Program-made: the position numbers and the translations under genes
Notes under the pieces: generated by a model
The model's database searches: none
What the model was told of the DNA's origin: nothing
Seen by the model: the letters and a program-made list of their open reading frames with translations, nothing else
NCBI GenBank assembly: GCA_965197665.1
Contig: CBDANO010000002.1
Coordinates: forward strand, 246,396-310,395
Direction of reading: 5' to 3'
Source of the DNA: CBDANO01 sp965197665
Lineage (GTDB): Bacteria > Chloroflexota > Dehalococcoidia > Lucifugimonadales > UBA3495
Length of the DNA: 64,000 nt
Part shown: positions 18,789 through 27,577 of the stretch, piece by piece
How positions within the stretch are numbered: the stretch's first letter is position 1
How the letters are laid out: every line of letters starts with the position of its first letter

Positions 18789-19880
18789 ATGAGCGCGATG
18801 CAAGACGAAATCACCGAGGACTCAAGCGCCGACCCCCAGACCGGCGCAGAGGCCATCCTACAGGTGCGCAACCTTCGCAAGTGGTTCCCGCTGCGGGAAG
18901 GGATATTAAGCCGCATCAGCGCATCGGTGAAGGCCGTTGACGGCGTCTCTTTCGATGTTTACCCCGGTGAGACCCTGGGCATCGTGGGGGAATCAGGGTG
19001 CGGTAAGTCCACCACCGCCCGCTGCATCCTCCGCCTGACCGAGCCCGACTTGGGCGAAATGTACTTCATGGGCAATGACGTCATGAAGGCCGGCCGGAGG
19101 GAGATGAAATTACTCCGCCGGGATATGCAGATCGTTTTTCAAGACCCCTACACGTCGTTGAACCCGCGCATGACCATCGACGATACCACCGCATTCAACA
19201 TGGTCGTCCACGGCTACTCTTGGAAAGAGGCCAGGAATAGAGCGTGGCAGGTTATGGACCAAGTCGGCCTCGCCCCGGGCATGTACGCCCGCCGCTACCC
19301 CCACGAGCTTTCCGGCGGACAACGGCAGCGGGTTAACGTCGCTCGAGCCTTGGTGCTCAACCCGAAGCTGGTCTTGTTGGACGAGCCGGTCTCGTCTCTG
19401 GATAAGTCCGTGCAGGCCCAGGTGCTAAACCTGCTGATCGAGCTAAAGGAAGCTCTCAACCTGACCTACGTTTTCATCTCCCACGACCTGCACGTTGTCG
19501 AGTACATTTGCGACCGCGTAGCGGTGATGTACCTGGGCCAAGTCGTAGAATCGGGACCCTCCGACGCTCTCTACAGCGAGCCACTGCATCCCTATACCAA
19601 GGCACTGTTGGCCTCGGCCCCTTCGGGAGACCCCGACCGGAGACTAACGACTCCCCCGTTGAGCGGCGACCCGCCGAGTCCCATCGATCCTCCGTCAGGG
19701 TGCCACTTCCGCACCCGGTGCCCCTACGTCATGGACCGCTGCGCCGTGGAGGTCCCGCCGCTGCTGACCGCTAAAGATGGCCGGCTGGTCGCCTGCCATC
19801 TTTACGCCGACGGTGACGGAAGGGAGTCGAAGGACCCCACCGGACACACCGTTGGCCAGATGATAGAAACCAGCGGATAA
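18789..19880 (+). CDS. Peptide ABC importer ATP-binding protein (DppF/OppF family)
   Basis: The ATG at 18789 (after TTGGAAAAC) is preferred over a GTG at 18729 that lacks a site, giving 363 residues. The protein shows the OppF-type start LQVRNLRKWFPLREG, Walker A GESGCGKST, Q-loop VFQDPYTSLNPRMT, signature ELSGGQRQRVNVARAL, Walker B LVLLDEPVSSLD and the switch His in SHDLHVV. The C-terminal oligopeptide extension has the CHFRTRCPYVMDRC cysteines. It completes the five-component importer. An amidase gene follows 125 bases later on the same strand. Confidence 0.94.
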   Translation: MSAMQDEITEDSSADPQTGAEAILQVRNLRKWFPLREGILSRISASVKAVDGVSFDVYPGETLGIVGESGCGKSTTARCILRLTEPDLGEMYFMGNDVMKAGRREMKLLRRDMQIVFQDPYTSLNPRMTIDDTTAFNMVVHGYSWKEARNRAWQVMDQVGLAPGMYARRYPHELSGGQRQRVNVARALVLNPKLVLLDEPVSSLDKSVQAQVLNLLIELKEALNLTYVFISHDLHVVEYICDRVAVMYLGQVVESGPSDALYSEPLHPYTKALLASAPSGDPDRRLTTPPLSGDPPSPIDPPSGCHFRTRCPYVMDRCAVEVPPLLTAKDGRLVACHLYADGDGRESKDPTGHTVGQMIETSG

Positions 19881-20005
19881 TCGCCCGGCGGTGTCACGGC
19901 GGCCCGCCCCGGCAGGGAACCCCTCGCCTCTAGAGTTGGTCCAGGAACCGGCTTTCCCGGCTTAGATCAGGCCTCACGTCGAATCCGGAGAGGAGGATAA
20001 CCAAT

Positions 20006-21520
20006 ATGGCGCTGCGTATTCCCTCGGCAAAGGACTTGCAACGAATGGCGGAAGCCAACTACTTCCAGCTTAACGAGGAAGAGTTGGAGGCCTTCCAGAG
20101 CTTGATTCCCAACATGTTTGCCTCCTACGAAACCTTGGACCGGATGCCCCAACCGGTGACGCCTCTGAAGTACCGGGACCGGGACCCGGGAGTACGCCCG
20201 ATCCCCGAGGAAGACCCGTTCAACGCTATTGTGCGGCGGTGCACTTTGAAGGGCGCTCCTTCGGGGAAGCTGGCCGGCAAACGAATCGGCCTGAAAAACA
20301 ACGTGAACGTGGCCGGAATGCCCATGGAGTTGGGATCGTTGTTGCTGGAGGGATACATCCCCGATAGCGATGCCACTATCGTTACCTGGATGCTGGATGA
20401 AGGCGCCGAGATCGTCGCCATGCTAAACCTGGAAAACTTCGCTTTTTCCGGAGCCGGCGATACCAGCGCCCGCGGCCCGGTCCGCAACCCCCACAACACC
20501 GACCACTTGGCCGGCGGTTCCTCCGGCGGATCGGGCGCCGCCCTGTATTACGACGACATCGACATCACCATCGGCGGGGACCAAGGAGGCTCCATTCGGA
20601 TACCGGCCTCTTGGTGCGGAGTCGTGGGCCTTAAGCCCACCCATAGCCTGGTGCCCTACACCGGCATCGGGGGTATCGACGCTACCTTCGACCACGCGGG
20701 CCCCATGACCCTAACCGTCGAGGACGCCGCCCTGACCCTGGAAGTCATCGCGGGCAAAGACCCCTTGGACCCTCGACAAGGAGAAGTGCCGGTCCAAGCC
20801 TACACTCAAGCAATGGGCAAGGGAGTGAGGGGGCTGCGCATGGGCGTGGTCAGTGAAGGTTTCGGCTTGGCCAACTCCGAACCCGACGTGGATGAGGCGG
20901 TCCGCAGGGCTGTGGAGGTATTTGGCGAGTTGGGCGCTCAAGTCAGCCAGGTATCTATTCCCGACCACCTGAGCGCCGGGGCCGTGGTGTGGGGACTGCT
21001 AGCCGAAGGGGCGACCGCCTACATACAAAGTAACGGTATGGGCCACCACTGGCAAGGACTTTACAATCCCGGCCTAGCCGAGACTCTTGGCAAAGCCCGC
21101 CAGGCTCAGGGTAACGACCTGCCGCCGACGGCCAAACTCGTTCTCCTCATTGGCAGCTACATGGCGGAGCAATACCACGGGAAGATGTACGCCAAAGCCC
21201 AGAATATTCGCCGCGCCCTTAGGGCCAGCTACGACCGGGCGCTGGAGCAGGTAGACGTGCTGGTTATGCCTACCACGCCGATGAAGGCCCACCGGCACGT
21301 GCCTAATTTGGGGCCCCACGGTACTATCAGCCACGGCTGGAACATGCTAAACAACACCGCGCCCTTCGACATGACCGGCCACCCGGCCATTAGCATCCCT
21401 TGCGCCAAGTCGGAAGGCCTGCCGGTGGGCTTGATGCTGGTGGGCCGCCACTTCGACGACGCCACGCTTTTCCAGGCTTCCCACGCCTTCGAGCAACACG
21501 TAAATTGGGAAACCCTATAG
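20006..21520 (+). CDS. Amidase signature family hydrolase, copy B of the 504-residue pair
   Basis: A 504-residue amidase, collinear over its whole length with the gene at 11805. The N-terminus is nearly the same pattern (MALRIPSAKDLQRMAEANYF versus MALRLPTGDDLQRLAQANYF). The triad residues Lys97, Ser172 and Ser196 lie at the same positions, and both proteins end in EQHVNWETL. The ribosome-binding site is GGAGGATAACCAAT. It flanks the peptide importer on the downstream side as copy A does upstream, which suggests duplication around the transporter and a shared pathway. Differences in the pocket (for example CWCGVVGHKPTFG against SWCGVVGLKPTHS) suggest different substrates. Confidence 0.93.
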   Translation: MALRIPSAKDLQRMAEANYFQLNEEELEAFQSLIPNMFASYETLDRMPQPVTPLKYRDRDPGVRPIPEEDPFNAIVRRCTLKGAPSGKLAGKRIGLKNNVNVAGMPMELGSLLLEGYIPDSDATIVTWMLDEGAEIVAMLNLENFAFSGAGDTSARGPVRNPHNTDHLAGGSSGGSGAALYYDDIDITIGGDQGGSIRIPASWCGVVGLKPTHSLVPYTGIGGIDATFDHAGPMTLTVEDAALTLEVIAGKDPLDPRQGEVPVQAYTQAMGKGVRGLRMGVVSEGFGLANSEPDVDEAVRRAVEVFGELGAQVSQVSIPDHLSAGAVVWGLLAEGATAYIQSNGMGHHWQGLYNPGLAETLGKARQAQGNDLPPTAKLVLLIGSYMAEQYHGKMYAKAQNIRRALRASYDRALEQVDVLVMPTTPMKAHRHVPNLGPHGTISHGWNMLNNTAPFDMTGHPAISIPCAKSEGLPVGLMLVGRHFDDATLFQASHAFEQHVNWETL

Positions 21521-21617
21521 CGGGTACTCGAAAGGACCCGCGGCGAGTGAGAGATACCATAGCAATCCCACATGCCGGTTGAGACCGGCGCGGCGAAGGT
21601 TGAACATGGCATTATCT

Positions 21618-21646
21618 GTAGGGGCGGGTTTCAAACCCGCCCCTAC
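21618..21646. repeat. Palindromic repeat P, copy 2
   Basis: A 14-bp perfect inverted repeat around one C (GTAGGGGCGGGTTT / AAACCCGCCCCTAC), lying between the convergent ends of the amidase (21520) and the aminotransferase (21696). It is a variant of the element at 3595, 49566 and 62167 and could act as a two-way terminator here. Confidence 0.8.
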
Positions 21647-21695
21647 GTGCAGGACGTACGTGTCGGGGCGCTATAACTGTTGCGCCCGCGGTGAC

Positions 21696-23039
21696 TCAGC
21701 TATAAGTTACCAGCCCCTCGTCTATCATAGCCTTGATAGCCCCGTCGCAGGCCTCCAAGCTCTGGTCGATGTCGCCCTCGGTGTGGACTCCGGAAAGAAC
21801 GCCGCTGGTCCGGGACATCAGGTCGACCCCCCTCACCTGGAGGGCTTGGCGGAAATTGCGCTGGACATCTGCAGGGGTGCCTTTGAGGACATCCGCCCCC
21901 AAGCCTTCGATGGACCTGGCCCCGAAGTACACGTGAAACGTGGAGGACTCGCCGTAGACGCTGGCGGCAACTTCATAGCGGTTGATTATATCCCTCAAAC
22001 CCACCCGCAGACGGTCGGCCATCCGGTCGGCGGTCTCCTGCATTTCACCGGTAGCGGCTATCCTCAGGGCGGCGTTGCCCGTGGCGGCGGCGTATGGGTT
22101 GGCGTTGAAGGTACCGCCGTGGGAAACTCGCTCGAAGCGGTCGTGATGAGCGTCGCCGGTTTCTTCCATCACCTGCATGACCCGCCCTTGCCCCGCTACG
22201 GCGCCGCCGGGCAGTCCGCCAGTAAGAATTTTGGCCATGGTGCAAAGGTCGGGAGTGATCCCCAGCTTCTGCTGCAGGCCTCCGGGACTCCAACGGAACC
22301 CGGTTATGACCTCGTCCAAAATCATCACCACGCCGTATTGCTGGGTGATCCTCCTGACCCCCTCCACGAAGCCGGGTTGAAGAGGCACGGTGCCGTAGGA
22401 CGCGCCCGACCCCTCGGTGATGACGCCGGCAATGTCACTGTCGGCGGCTAGGGTGCGCTCCAAGGCGTCAAGGTCGGGAGGCAGGACGACAACGGACTCC
22501 ACGGCGCCCCTGGGGATACCGGTGGAAGCCGGTACGTCGAAGGGCGCCAGGTTCCCCGGCATCACGTAATCGTGCCAGCCGTGGTAGTGGGACTCCCACC
22601 TGATGATCTTTTCTTTGCCGGTGTAGGCCCGGGCTATCCTTATGGCCAAGGCCGTTGATTCAGCCCCCGAGCCAACGAAACGCACCTTGTCGGCGCAGGG
22701 CATCAGGTTGCATACCCGCTCCCCCCACTCCAGCACCTGTTCCACCGGCGCGCCGTAGTGAGAACCGCGGGGCGCGGCTTGGACCAGCGCATCAACTACC
22801 TCCGGGTGGGAATGGCCCAACAGCAGCGATGCCGACCCCATTCCGAAGTCTATGTACTCGTTGCCGTCCACGTCCCACTTGCGGGGACCTTGCGCCCGGT
22901 CGATAGTTATGGGGAAGGGGTCGGCCACGTAGCCGTCATGGCCGCCCCCGCCGGAAGGGAAATACTGTTTGAACTTGGGGAATAAAGCGGCCGACTTAGG
23001 GTTCTTGCGAATATAGGCATCTCTGATCGTCTCGGACAT
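21696..23039 (-). CDS. Class III aminotransferase, glutamate-1-semialdehyde aminomutase-like
   Basis: A 447-residue PLP enzyme of fold type I, class III. It shows the phosphate-binding GSGAEST near 123, the aromatic stacking region HYHGWHDY at 151, the cofactor Asp242 in LDEVITGFRW and the Schiff-base Lys270 in CTMAKILTGGLPGGAVAG. The overall pattern is that of glutamate-1-semialdehyde 2,1-aminomutase and its catabolic relatives. A haem role cannot be excluded, but no other haem gene is near. The family is often found as omega-aminotransferases or aminomutases of amine catabolism, and the neighbouring amidases favour that. The start has AAAGGAGGGACCG. Confidence 0.88.
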   Translation of the reverse strand: MSETIRDAYIRKNPKSAALFPKFKQYFPSGGGGHDGYVADPFPITIDRAQGPRKWDVDGNEYIDFGMGSASLLLGHSHPEVVDALVQAAPRGSHYGAPVEQVLEWGERVCNLMPCADKVRFVGSGAESTALAIRIARAYTGKEKIIRWESHYHGWHDYVMPGNLAPFDVPASTGIPRGAVESVVVLPPDLDALERTLAADSDIAGVITEGSGASYGTVPLQPGFVEGVRRITQQYGVVMILDEVITGFRWSPGGLQQKLGITPDLCTMAKILTGGLPGGAVAGQGRVMQVMEETGDAHHDRFERVSHGGTFNANPYAAATGNAALRIAATGEMQETADRMADRLRVGLRDIINRYEVAASVYGESSTFHVYFGARSIEGLGADVLKGTPADVQRNFRQALQVRGVDLMSRTSGVLSGVHTEGDIDQSLEACDGAIKAMIDEGLVTYS

Positions 23040-23186
23040 CGGTCCCTCCTTTTCAAGAGCGTAAAACTGCCGGACGGTTGTTCCTAAACACTGGTCCCTT
23101 GGGCAATTTACCCTATTCCGGGCTGAAATGCCAGCGGGGGCGAGCCTCGCCCGCAGCTCGCCCTGTTAGCATTCGATCGTTTCAAT

Positions 23187-23633
23187 CTAGCGGTCATGCC
23201 AACTGGGTGTAGGTTCGTTGACACAGTGCAAGAACACGAAGGCGCCGGTCCGGCCCAACCCGCGGAACTTGGCGGTAATCGCCTCCACTCTTTGGTAGTA
23301 GTCCAATCCGTCCAAGGTTCGGAGGTAATGTTGAAAAGAGCCGTGCTCGCCGCTCAGGTCCAATATGACCCTCGCATTCTCCACGGTAGCCAGTAATTTC
23401 CGCCGGTTGCGCACGATGCCGGCGTCGTTCAGCAGCCGGGTCATGTCTTCCACTCCGAAGGATGCGACCTTGAGGAGATCGAAGCCTTCGAAAGCCAAGC
23501 GAAAATTCCCCCATTTCAGCCGCACCACATGCCAGCTAAACCCGGCGCGGAATATAGCCTTGGTAAGTTCCTCCAGATACCCGGCGTCGTTATCAGGAGT
23601 AATCTTTGGGGGTACCTCGATCATTCTTTGCAT
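23187..23633 (-). CDS. Tag-like (3-methyladenine DNA glycosylase I fold) protein with altered active site
   Basis: A 148-residue protein that aligns with the centre of the Tag family: AIFRAGFSWHVVRLKWGNF, AFEGFDLLKVASFGVEDM, then LLNDAGIVRNRRKLLATVENA. The last is the hallmark Tag segment. It lacks the N-terminal Cys and His zinc ligands of E. coli Tag. The residue aligned with the catalytic Glu38 (LEGQQAGLSW in E. coli) is Ala in AIFRAGFSW. The protein is shorter than the usual 185-190 residues and ends CVNEPTPSWHDR instead of the usual NDH-C motif. It may be a non-catalytic DNA-binding relative or a subfamily with another mechanism. It is a single gene after the aminotransferase start region. 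Confidence 0.72.
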   Translation of the reverse strand: MQRMIEVPPKITPDNDAGYLEELTKAIFRAGFSWHVVRLKWGNFRLAFEGFDLLKVASFGVEDMTRLLNDAGIVRNRRKLLATVENARVILDLSGEHGSFQHYLRTLDGLDYYQRVEAITAKFRGLGRTGAFVFLHCVNEPTPSWHDR

Positions 23634-24079
23634 TGGAATCTTCTCTACCGGCGTCTGCTGACGGGTAAGCGCGGCTTGGCCTCCGTCATTATCTGAAGGA
23701 AGCTTACACGCTGTGGCTTCGTCAATCCAGGGCGCCGCTACCTTCTCGCGGACGTCGGGTCATATAGGACGACGCTGTTGCATTGGCAACTCCTTTCCCA
23801 ACCCGGCCAAACTTGCGCGCCGGGTTGATGATAACCCATCTGTTGCTACCTTTTGCCCTGGCGGGCGGCGAAAAATCCGGGGCGCACCTCTACGGCGTTA
23901 TAGCGTTGACACGATCATGACTTCTCATTACCCTCCGAATCGCCCCGGCTTTTCATGGAAGTACCAGCCCGTGCAGCGCCTACACGCGCCATGAAGGACA
24001 TAACGCTTGGTCACGGAAGCTCGACCGGCGACTTGACGCTCTTGAGGATACCGGAGGGCGGCGCTTAAGGAGGAAGACG
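23634..24079. other. 446-base gap without a convincing gene; one candidate promoter
   Basis: Divergent gap between the Tag-like gene and the alpha/beta hydrolase. No frame with a good start or recognisable product was found. On the plus strand TTGACA at 23906-23911 and TACCCT at 23929-23934, 17 bases apart, could drive the hydrolase at 24080, though the -10 is poor. Confidence 0.4.
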
Positions 24080-24925
24080 GTGACGACAGTAAAAGCACAG
24101 GAGAAGCACCTTACAGTCAACGGAGTGCGGCTGCGATATTTGGATTGGGGGACCGAGGGGAAGACGCCTTTGGTCTGCTTGCATGGACATACCGGACAAG
24201 CCCACATATGGGACGAGTTTGCCGAGGTCATGGCGCGTCAATACCACGTGCTGGCCGTGGACCAAAGAGGTCATGGCGGCAGCCAGTGGGTGGAGACAGG
24301 GTACGCCCGGGACCGTTTCGTCGAAGACTTGGCGGCCTTCGTGGACTCCTTGGGTCTCTCCAAGTTTGTCTTGTCCGGCCTGTCCATGGGCGGGTGGAAC
24401 TCTTTGCTCTACGCCGCCGGCCACCCGGAACGAGTGGAGCGGATCATCATCGTGGATATAGCGCCGGAGCCTAGCCCGGCAGCGGCGGCGGACAGGGCTG
24501 CCAGACCCGTTACGCCGATGGAATTTACCAGCCTGGAAGACGCCGTTCAGTGGGTCCGAGAGAGCAACCCGTGGGCCGGCGACGCCCGGCTTCGGAAGGA
24601 CATCGAAGATAAGATGAAACAACGGGAGGACGGCAAATGGACCTGGAAAGCCGACCCGTCCCTTTTCAACTTCCTGCTTCCCGACATGACCGACCCGGTA
24701 CTAATTGGGCGCTATTGGAACGCCGTGGAAACCATTCCTTGCCCAATACTGGAAGTACGGGGGTCAGGGAGCAACCTGGTTTCCGACGAAGTGGTCCAAC
24801 GGATGGTCACGCAAGGCAAACAGTTCAGCTCGGTGGACGTCCCCGGCGCGGGCCACGTTGTCACTGTGGACAAGCCCTACGAATTCATCGAAGCCACGCG
24901 CTCGTTCCTCGGCGTTCCGGCCTAG
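24080..24925 (+). CDS. Alpha/beta-fold hydrolase
   Basis: A 281-residue hydrolase starting at GTG 24080 behind AAGGAGGAAGACG. It has the oxyanion segment LHGHTG (34-39), a DQRGHGGS segment (61-68), the nucleophile elbow GLSMGG with Ser102 and a terminal His near 259 in PGAGHVV. The acid is probably an Asp in the region around residue 230. A helical cap lies roughly at 130-190. The family covers esterases, C-C hydrolases and haloperoxidase-like enzymes; no feature here fixes the substrate. It is convergent with the CoA-transferase pair. Confidence 0.88.
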   Translation: MTTVKAQEKHLTVNGVRLRYLDWGTEGKTPLVCLHGHTGQAHIWDEFAEVMARQYHVLAVDQRGHGGSQWVETGYARDRFVEDLAAFVDSLGLSKFVLSGLSMGGWNSLLYAAGHPERVERIIIVDIAPEPSPAAAADRAARPVTPMEFTSLEDAVQWVRESNPWAGDARLRKDIEDKMKQREDGKWTWKADPSLFNFLLPDMTDPVLIGRYWNAVETIPCPILEVRGSGSNLVSDEVVQRMVTQGKQFSSVDVPGAGHVVTVDKPYEFIEATRSFLGVPA

Positions 24926-24994
24926 GGCCGTATATTAAGGCCGGCCATCACCTTCAGCCCTTTTGGGACCCTTGCCTATTCCTCGGCGGACCGG

Positions 24995-26215
24995 CTAGTC
25001 AAGCACTCCCTCGTCCTTCAAGGACCGATATTCCTCGGTGGACAGCCCAAACATTTGAGTCAACACTTCCTCAGTATGCTGGCCAATTAAAGGTGCCGCC
25101 ATATCCAAGCTCCCCGGAGTCTCGGAGAGGTCAAGCTCGCTGCGGTCGCTGGGATACACGCCTATTTCCGGGTGTTCCAGGTACTGAAAGTGGCGGCGGT
25201 GCGCCAGTTGAGGATCCTCGAAAAGGTCGCGAGTGTCATTGACTACCCCGGCGGGGACCCCGGCCTTTTGGAGAGAGCGCATCAAGTCTTTCGCGTTCCA
25301 ACCGCCGGTCCATTGGCCGACTAGCCTATCCAACTCGTCTTCATGGGACTTGCGCCCCAGCAAGGTGCAAAATCGCTCGTCGTGGGCCCATCCGCTGCCG
25401 TCCGGGGAGGCGAAACGCCCTAGGGTTCGCCAGTGCTCGTCGGTGGCGCAGGCGATGGCAATCCACCGGTCTTCTCCTTGACAGGGGTACACGCCGTGAG
25501 GCGCCATGCCTGGGTCCCTGTTGCCGCGGCGTCCCTGCTCCCGGCCGTTTACCGCATAGTCCATGATGAAGGGCGCCAAGAAATGGAGGGAAGCCTCCAA
25601 CTGGGACATGTCTAGGTGCATCCCCTCGCCGGTCCTGCGCCGATAATCTATGGCAGCCAGAATTGAAGCGGCCGCGAACCGGGGAACGATGAAATCGGTA
25701 TAAGCTCCGTAAGGGTTGACCGGTCCGCGGTCGGGCCAGCCCGTGATATGTGTCAAACCGGCCAAGGAGGAAAGCACCGGTCCGAAGCCGGGCTGGGTTT
25801 CCAGGGGGCCGCCCCGCCCCAACATGGACGCGCTGAACAGTATGATACGGGGATTCGCCTTCTCCAGCTCAGGGAAGTCCAACCCCCACTTTTCCATGGT
25901 ACCCGGGGTGAAATTCTCGGTGACCACGTCGACCCAAGACGTTAGGCGCAAGACCAGTTCCCTAGCCTTTGGGCGGCGCATGTCGATGGTTATGCCGTAC
26001 TTGTTCACGTTGAAGTTTGCGAAGTAGCCGCTGCGGTTCAAGCCCGGAACGCTGTCTTTGAAGGGCGCTGCCCCGCGCAGCGTATCAGGCCGCTTGGCCG
26101 ACTCCACCCGGACTACGGTGGCGCCGTATTCGCCCAAATACTTGGTGATCATCGGACCCGCCGCTACCCAGCAAAAGTCCAATATCTTTATTCCCTCAAG
26201 GGCTTTGGCGGCCAT
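24995..26215 (-). CDS. CaiB/BaiF-type CoA transferase, Asp-containing subunit
   Basis: A 406-residue family III CoA transferase. The N-terminal Rossmann-like part has LDFCWVAAGPMITKYLGEYGATVVRVES, and NKYGITIDMRRP follows. The catalytic Asp is in NPYGAYTDFIVPRFAA (Asp174), where formyl-CoA transferase has Asp169. Later comes HGVYPCQGEDRWIAIACATDEHW. These enzymes move CoA between acids through an aspartyl-CoA anhydride. The start codon shares one base with the stop of the upstream homologue (TAATG), so the two are translationally coupled. I infer a heteromeric enzyme, as for benzylsuccinate CoA transferase. Confidence 0.92.
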   Translation of the reverse strand: MAAKALEGIKILDFCWVAAGPMITKYLGEYGATVVRVESAKRPDTLRGAAPFKDSVPGLNRSGYFANFNVNKYGITIDMRRPKARELVLRLTSWVDVVTENFTPGTMEKWGLDFPELEKANPRIILFSASMLGRGGPLETQPGFGPVLSSLAGLTHITGWPDRGPVNPYGAYTDFIVPRFAAASILAAIDYRRRTGEGMHLDMSQLEASLHFLAPFIMDYAVNGREQGRRGNRDPGMAPHGVYPCQGEDRWIAIACATDEHWRTLGRFASPDGSGWAHDERFCTLLGRKSHEDELDRLVGQWTGGWNAKDLMRSLQKAGVPAGVVNDTRDLFEDPQLAHRRHFQYLEHPEIGVYPSDRSELDLSETPGSLDMAAPLIGQHTEEVLTQMFGLSTEEYRSLKDEGVLD

Positions 26216-27477
26216 TAGATAACACCGCTCTCTTTTAAGGCGATCATGTCCTCCAAGCTGAGGTCCAATTCGCCGCTGTAAATTTCATGGTTGTGCTCTC
26301 CGATGAGGGGAGGCCGACGGCGGAGGCTTGCCCGGTTGTCGTGTCCTGCTCTTACGAAGGGCCCTGGGTAGGTCACTGAGGCATTGAGTTCGGGATGATA
26401 CAACTGCCGGTAGTAATGGCGGGCTTTCAACTGGGGGTGAGCCAAGATGTCTCCCTCGGTGGCTACCGGGAACAAAAGGATGCGGCGCTCGACACTACCC
26501 CTTGTAAGCTCTTCTTTGGTGTGGGCCGCGAAGAAGCGCGCCAGCGGTTCGACTATCCTGTTCATGACTTCATTTCTGACTTGGCCGTAACCCAACTCCT
26601 CCCAATTGATGGAGTTCAAGTAATCGTCGCCCATGCCCTCTTCGTCCAGCCAACGCAGTAGGGCCCGCGTACTGGGAGCCGCGTTGCCTCCTTGGACCAT
26701 GTAGTTGATGTAGCCGTCCTTGCAGGACCAGTTGATCCGTACCTTGGTGTCTTCGGATGTTTGGCGAAAGACCCCCATGCGCTTGATGACCACTTGTTCC
26801 ATGTGCCAGCTCTGGGGGGCGTGAGCCAAGGCTTTGCCCACGGCTTGTTGGCACGAGACGTCGACGTGCTGCCCTTGGCCGGTGACGGCACGGTGGGTAT
26901 GGGCCAGCATGGCTCCGGTGGCCGCCGCCGCCGCGCCGTGAAGATAGAAGTGCGGAAAACCTACCCTGATTGGAGGACGGTCGCTATCCCCGGTAACCGA
27001 CATGAAACCGCTTAGGGCCATGCCTACAAGGTCCGGAGCTTGATAGTCCGCGAAGGGACCGGTCTGGCCAAAGGCCGTTATCGACACCATCACCAAACCG
27101 GGATTGATACCCTGGAGGTCGTCATAGGCCAAGCCCAATTCATTGAGGGTGCCGGGAGAGAAGGACTCGATCAAGAAATCAGCGCCTTCGACCAGCCTCC
27201 GAAAAAGGGCTTTGCCGTCTTCCGAGGACAGATTGAGAGTGATACCCCGCTTGTTTGCGGCGTACGCCCACCAATAAAGGCTCTTCTCCGGGTTGGCATC
27301 GTCATGGTAGAAAGGCCCCAAGCGCCTGGCGTCGCTTCCGCCGGGAGGCTCGATCTGTATAACGTCGGCTCCCAAGTCGGCAAGCATCTTGCCGCAAAGA
27401 AGGCCTCGTTCGTCAGTCAGGTCCAAGACCCGGTAGGGGCTAAGCAGGGGGTCGGCTTCGGGGCGCCCTCCGGTCAT
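26215..27477 (-). CDS. CaiB/BaiF-type CoA transferase homologue lacking the catalytic Asp
   Basis: A 420-residue family III CoA-transferase protein, with LDLTDERGLLCGKMLADLGADVIQIEPPGG at the N-terminus and LNLSSEDGKALFRRL and FGQTGPF following. Where the catalytic Asp is expected the sequence reads RVGFPHFYLHGAAAAA, with no Asp and one residue fewer. In BbsEF only one subunit carries the Asp, and this gene would be the inactive partner of the 406-residue protein that overlaps it by one base. A good promoter lies about 60 bases upstream of the start at 27477 (see 27526-27553). Confidence 0.9.
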   Translation of the reverse strand: MTGGRPEADPLLSPYRVLDLTDERGLLCGKMLADLGADVIQIEPPGGSDARRLGPFYHDDANPEKSLYWWAYAANKRGITLNLSSEDGKALFRRLVEGADFLIESFSPGTLNELGLAYDDLQGINPGLVMVSITAFGQTGPFADYQAPDLVGMALSGFMSVTGDSDRPPIRVGFPHFYLHGAAAAATGAMLAHTHRAVTGQGQHVDVSCQQAVGKALAHAPQSWHMEQVVIKRMGVFRQTSEDTKVRINWSCKDGYINYMVQGGNAAPSTRALLRWLDEEGMGDDYLNSINWEELGYGQVRNEVMNRIVEPLARFFAAHTKEELTRGSVERRILLFPVATEGDILAHPQLKARHYYRQLYHPELNASVTYPGPFVRAGHDNRASLRRRPPLIGEHNHEIYSGELDLSLEDMIALKESGVI

Positions 27478-27525
27478 TCGAGGTTCCCTCCGGTGGTCTA
27501 GCCGTCCGTGGATAGTATAGGGGGT

Positions 27526-27564
27526 ATTGTATGGGGTAGACCGCGTCCGTCAAGTTAACTCGAC
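27526..27564 (-). promoter_or_regulatory. Promoter of the CoA-transferase operon with a near-palindromic operator over the -35
   Basis: On the minus strand TTGACG (27553-27548) and TACAAT (27531-27526) are 16 bases apart. The -35 overlaps a 16-base near-palindrome at 27549-27564, GTCAAGTTAACTCGAC, symmetric at 14 of 16 positions. This arrangement fits a repressor site. No regulator gene is adjacent. Confidence 0.55.
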
Positions 27565-27577
27565 CTGGCTTGGATGG

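Noticed and set aside
21579..22451. A 290-codon plus-strand frame opposite the aminotransferase
   Set aside because: It lies antisense to a well-supported gene and has a shadow-type sequence.
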